This document shows positions 63,601 to 64,000 of a stretch of 64,000 nucleotides of DNA, piece by piece. The position numbers were made by a program, and so were the translations under genes. Positions within the stretch are counted from its first letter, which is position 1. Each line of letters starts with the position of its first letter. The notes below the pieces were generated by a model that saw nothing but the letters and a program-made list of their open reading frames with translations, had not been told where the DNA came from and did no database searches. Source of the DNA: an uncultured Bdellovibrionales bacterium (GTDB lineage: Bacteria > Bdellovibrionota > Bdellovibrionia > Bdellovibrionales > Bdellovibrionaceae); contig CAIYID010000048.1 of assembly GCA_903926205.1 (NCBI GenBank), forward strand, positions 1 through 64,000. The letters run 5' to 3'.

Positions 63601-64000
63601 ACTTTGGAAGTACAAGGTGTTTCGTTGCTGAACCTACGAAAACTTCTGACTGAAACCCTCACCCTAAATAAAAAAATCGTAAACCTTGAAATGTCCTGTG
63701 ATTTTCCAAAAATTGGCACTAGAATTATACTCATCTCTGCAAACCTTATTCAGTGGATAGGGGAACTCTTTCAAGACACCAAAGAATCCCAAGCGATTCT
63801 TCTTAGTTTTGAAGATATCACCGAACGAAGATTGATTGAAATTACTTTAAAAGAATCTGAAGAAAAGTTTCGTAGCTTTTTGACAAGTTTTCCGGAAGCT
63901 ATCGTTATCACGAACAATAAAAGAGTTATCACCTTTGTGAATACAAAAGCGGAATCTATCTTCGAATATGAGCCCCAAGAACTCGTTGGACTCAATCACG
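60625..64000 (+). CDS. CheB-CheR-PAS hybrid signalling protein, C-terminus beyond window
   Basis: An open frame of about 1,125 codons runs off the right edge. Start is GTG 60625 or ATG 60628; AGGAG lies 11-14 nt upstream. CheB-like methylesterase: GIGASAGG with Ser64 (from the ATG), QHLDP with His91, and GTADDGT with Asp182. CheR-like methyltransferase: TTLKRRIQRRM, TEFFRDPDSF, WTPGCASGEE and SCRNVFIYF. A long coiled coil (about 735-828) with STNEELQSTNEELQSANEE follows, then PAS-like domains. Such CheB/CheR fusions often end in a histidine kinase, probable but not seen here. It lies 34 bp after the sigma-54 regulator. Confidence 0.92.
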   Translation, partial: MMKNRITNRPSSKFSKSEKTSKILKGNKIIKKITKKGKISSSSLNSNKLDLRSKKKLFTVGIGASAGGLEAFKDLLKALPINTGMVFIFVQHLDPTHESLAPEIFSRSTKMPVHEVEDGMSVLPNHVYLNPPNFSMELSKGLLRLHSREQTSQHMTIDFFFQSLAKDQKDKSIGVILSGTADDGTKGIKAIKDEGGLVMVQDPKSAKYDGMPKSAIAAGRVDYILPPESLAKALTKKAKYPHLTFSTKTSHEVLASHEVLPEDSMSLTDKTVASLQSAANPIEEILRSIFDLLRAQTHVDFSNYKLTTLKRRIQRRMMVRKVESLAAYAKDLQEHPEEVKALYDDMLINVTEFFRDPDSFKVLTTQVFPKLLKNRPAHSPIRAWTPGCASGEEVYSLAILLTEFLIKTKNKFPVQIFGTDISESAIQKARAGFYSEAIENSVNKERLQVFFDKVKGGYKIKKEIRDMCMFSKHDVTNDPPFSKLDFLSCRNVFIYFTHHLQKRIIPVFHYAIKPGGFLFLGKSDSLGGGTKLFKLVNKSHKIYVNTFARAPMVIDFPLSSYRSKALEQFPKSIVTHMSTAPMASADRNKGAVDFEKNIDRIVLAKYAPPAVVINSDFEIVQFRGRTSPYLEPASGVPSTNLLKMAKQELRHPLRATILAAQKQNKSVRQEALTFEVDDKLLTVNIEALPANPLASPKMRHYVIFFETMTTSKSLEKSLKGIPFNKRNIHRQPTKNLENKLRNRIERLEQEVTTDKLYHESMIEEFEGAQEELVSTNEELQSTNEELQSANEEMETAKEEIQSSNEELTSVNEELQSRNKDLFNLSSDLNNILGCVEIPILIVGNDHRLRKFTPMAEKYFKLISSDVGRPLRDIKTEFDLNLETLINKVIQSLIPLEKEIQDHHGRWVRLQIRPYKTIDNRIDGAVITLIDIESLKQQIIISEKARNYLSSISETVPLPLVILDDHLLIRSANRAFWEHFKPSQKATGKDFFATLEVQGVSLLNLRKLLTETLTLNKKIVNLEMSCDFPKIGTRIILISANLIQWIGELFQDTKESQAILLSFEDITERRLIEITLKESEEKFRSFLTSFPEAIVITNNKRVITFVNTKAESIFEYEPQELVGLNH

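Overview
The window looks like a chromosomal segment from a Gram-negative, flagellated bacterium of moderate to low GC, most like a member of the Bdellovibrionota (Bdellovibrio-like). This assignment is an inference. It rests on several outer-membrane barrels and lipoproteins, a phage-fibre-like secreted protein, a short flagellin starting MGMRVSTNL, RNase Y, a short FliG-C-like protein and a large signalling repertoire. No tRNA, rRNA, CRISPR array, transposase or integrase was recognised.

Layout. (1) 1-12.2 kb: an exopolysaccharide / O-antigen-type locus. A long minus-strand run reads from the Wza-like export lipoprotein through a CpsD-like ATPase with a degraded P-loop, a Wzz-like co-polymerase, a Wzy/ligase-type polymerase, a membrane sulfatase-fold transferase and two GT4 glycosyltransferases. 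A polyprenyl glycosylphosphotransferase faces it on the plus strand, and a GT2 transferase plus a FemAB-like protein cut by the window edge follow. A secreted beta-helix protein is divergent from wza. (2) 13.5-23.6 kb: envelope proteins (two barrels, DUF3465, DUF4337), a B12-binding radical SAM enzyme, and a lipoprotein/fibre-protein pair. (3) 23.6-34.8 kb: galE, a class I glutamine amidotransferase, a predicted secreted kinase-like/NIS-synthetase-like protein next to a secreted Cx5R phosphatase, a PadR-HAAS-DUF4097 operon, a sugar-hydrolase-like lipoprotein, a TAXI-type binding protein, UppP and a metallophosphoesterase. (4) 34.9-42.1 kb: a receiver-like protein and a FliG-C-like protein, a decayed heme A synthase gene, an organophosphate antiporter, two gene remnants, a barrel, a rhodanese, flagellin and a CDGSH protein. 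(5) 42.1-58.3 kb: a TolC-EmrA-EmrB efflux operon, a WecE-like aminotransferase, a membrane-anchored Hsp20-like protein, RNase Y, two uncharacterised envelope proteins, FadE, a metallopeptidase-like lipoprotein and an MgtA-type P-ATPase. (6) 58.3-64 kb: signalling. It holds an HPt protein, a sigma-54 response regulator and a CheB-CheR-PAS hybrid that runs off the window.

How the genes fit together. The EPS locus supplies initiation (WcaJ-like), transfer (GT2, two GT4), polymerisation (Wzy-like), length control (Wzz/CpsD-like) and export (Wza-like). galE, the wecE-like gene and uppP elsewhere in the window could supply UDP-galactose, an amino-deoxy sugar and recycled undecaprenyl phosphate. No Wzx flippase was recognised.

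Points most worth a second look are the 74-nt multi-branched RNA-like structure 3' of flagellin, the heme A synthase pseudogene, the secreted kinase-like/phosphatase pair, a leader hairpin that sequesters a Shine-Dalgarno sequence at 29.8 kb, the opposed gene remnants at 38.7-39.0 kb, and the sigma-54-type promoter and repeats ahead of the 59.2 kb regulator.
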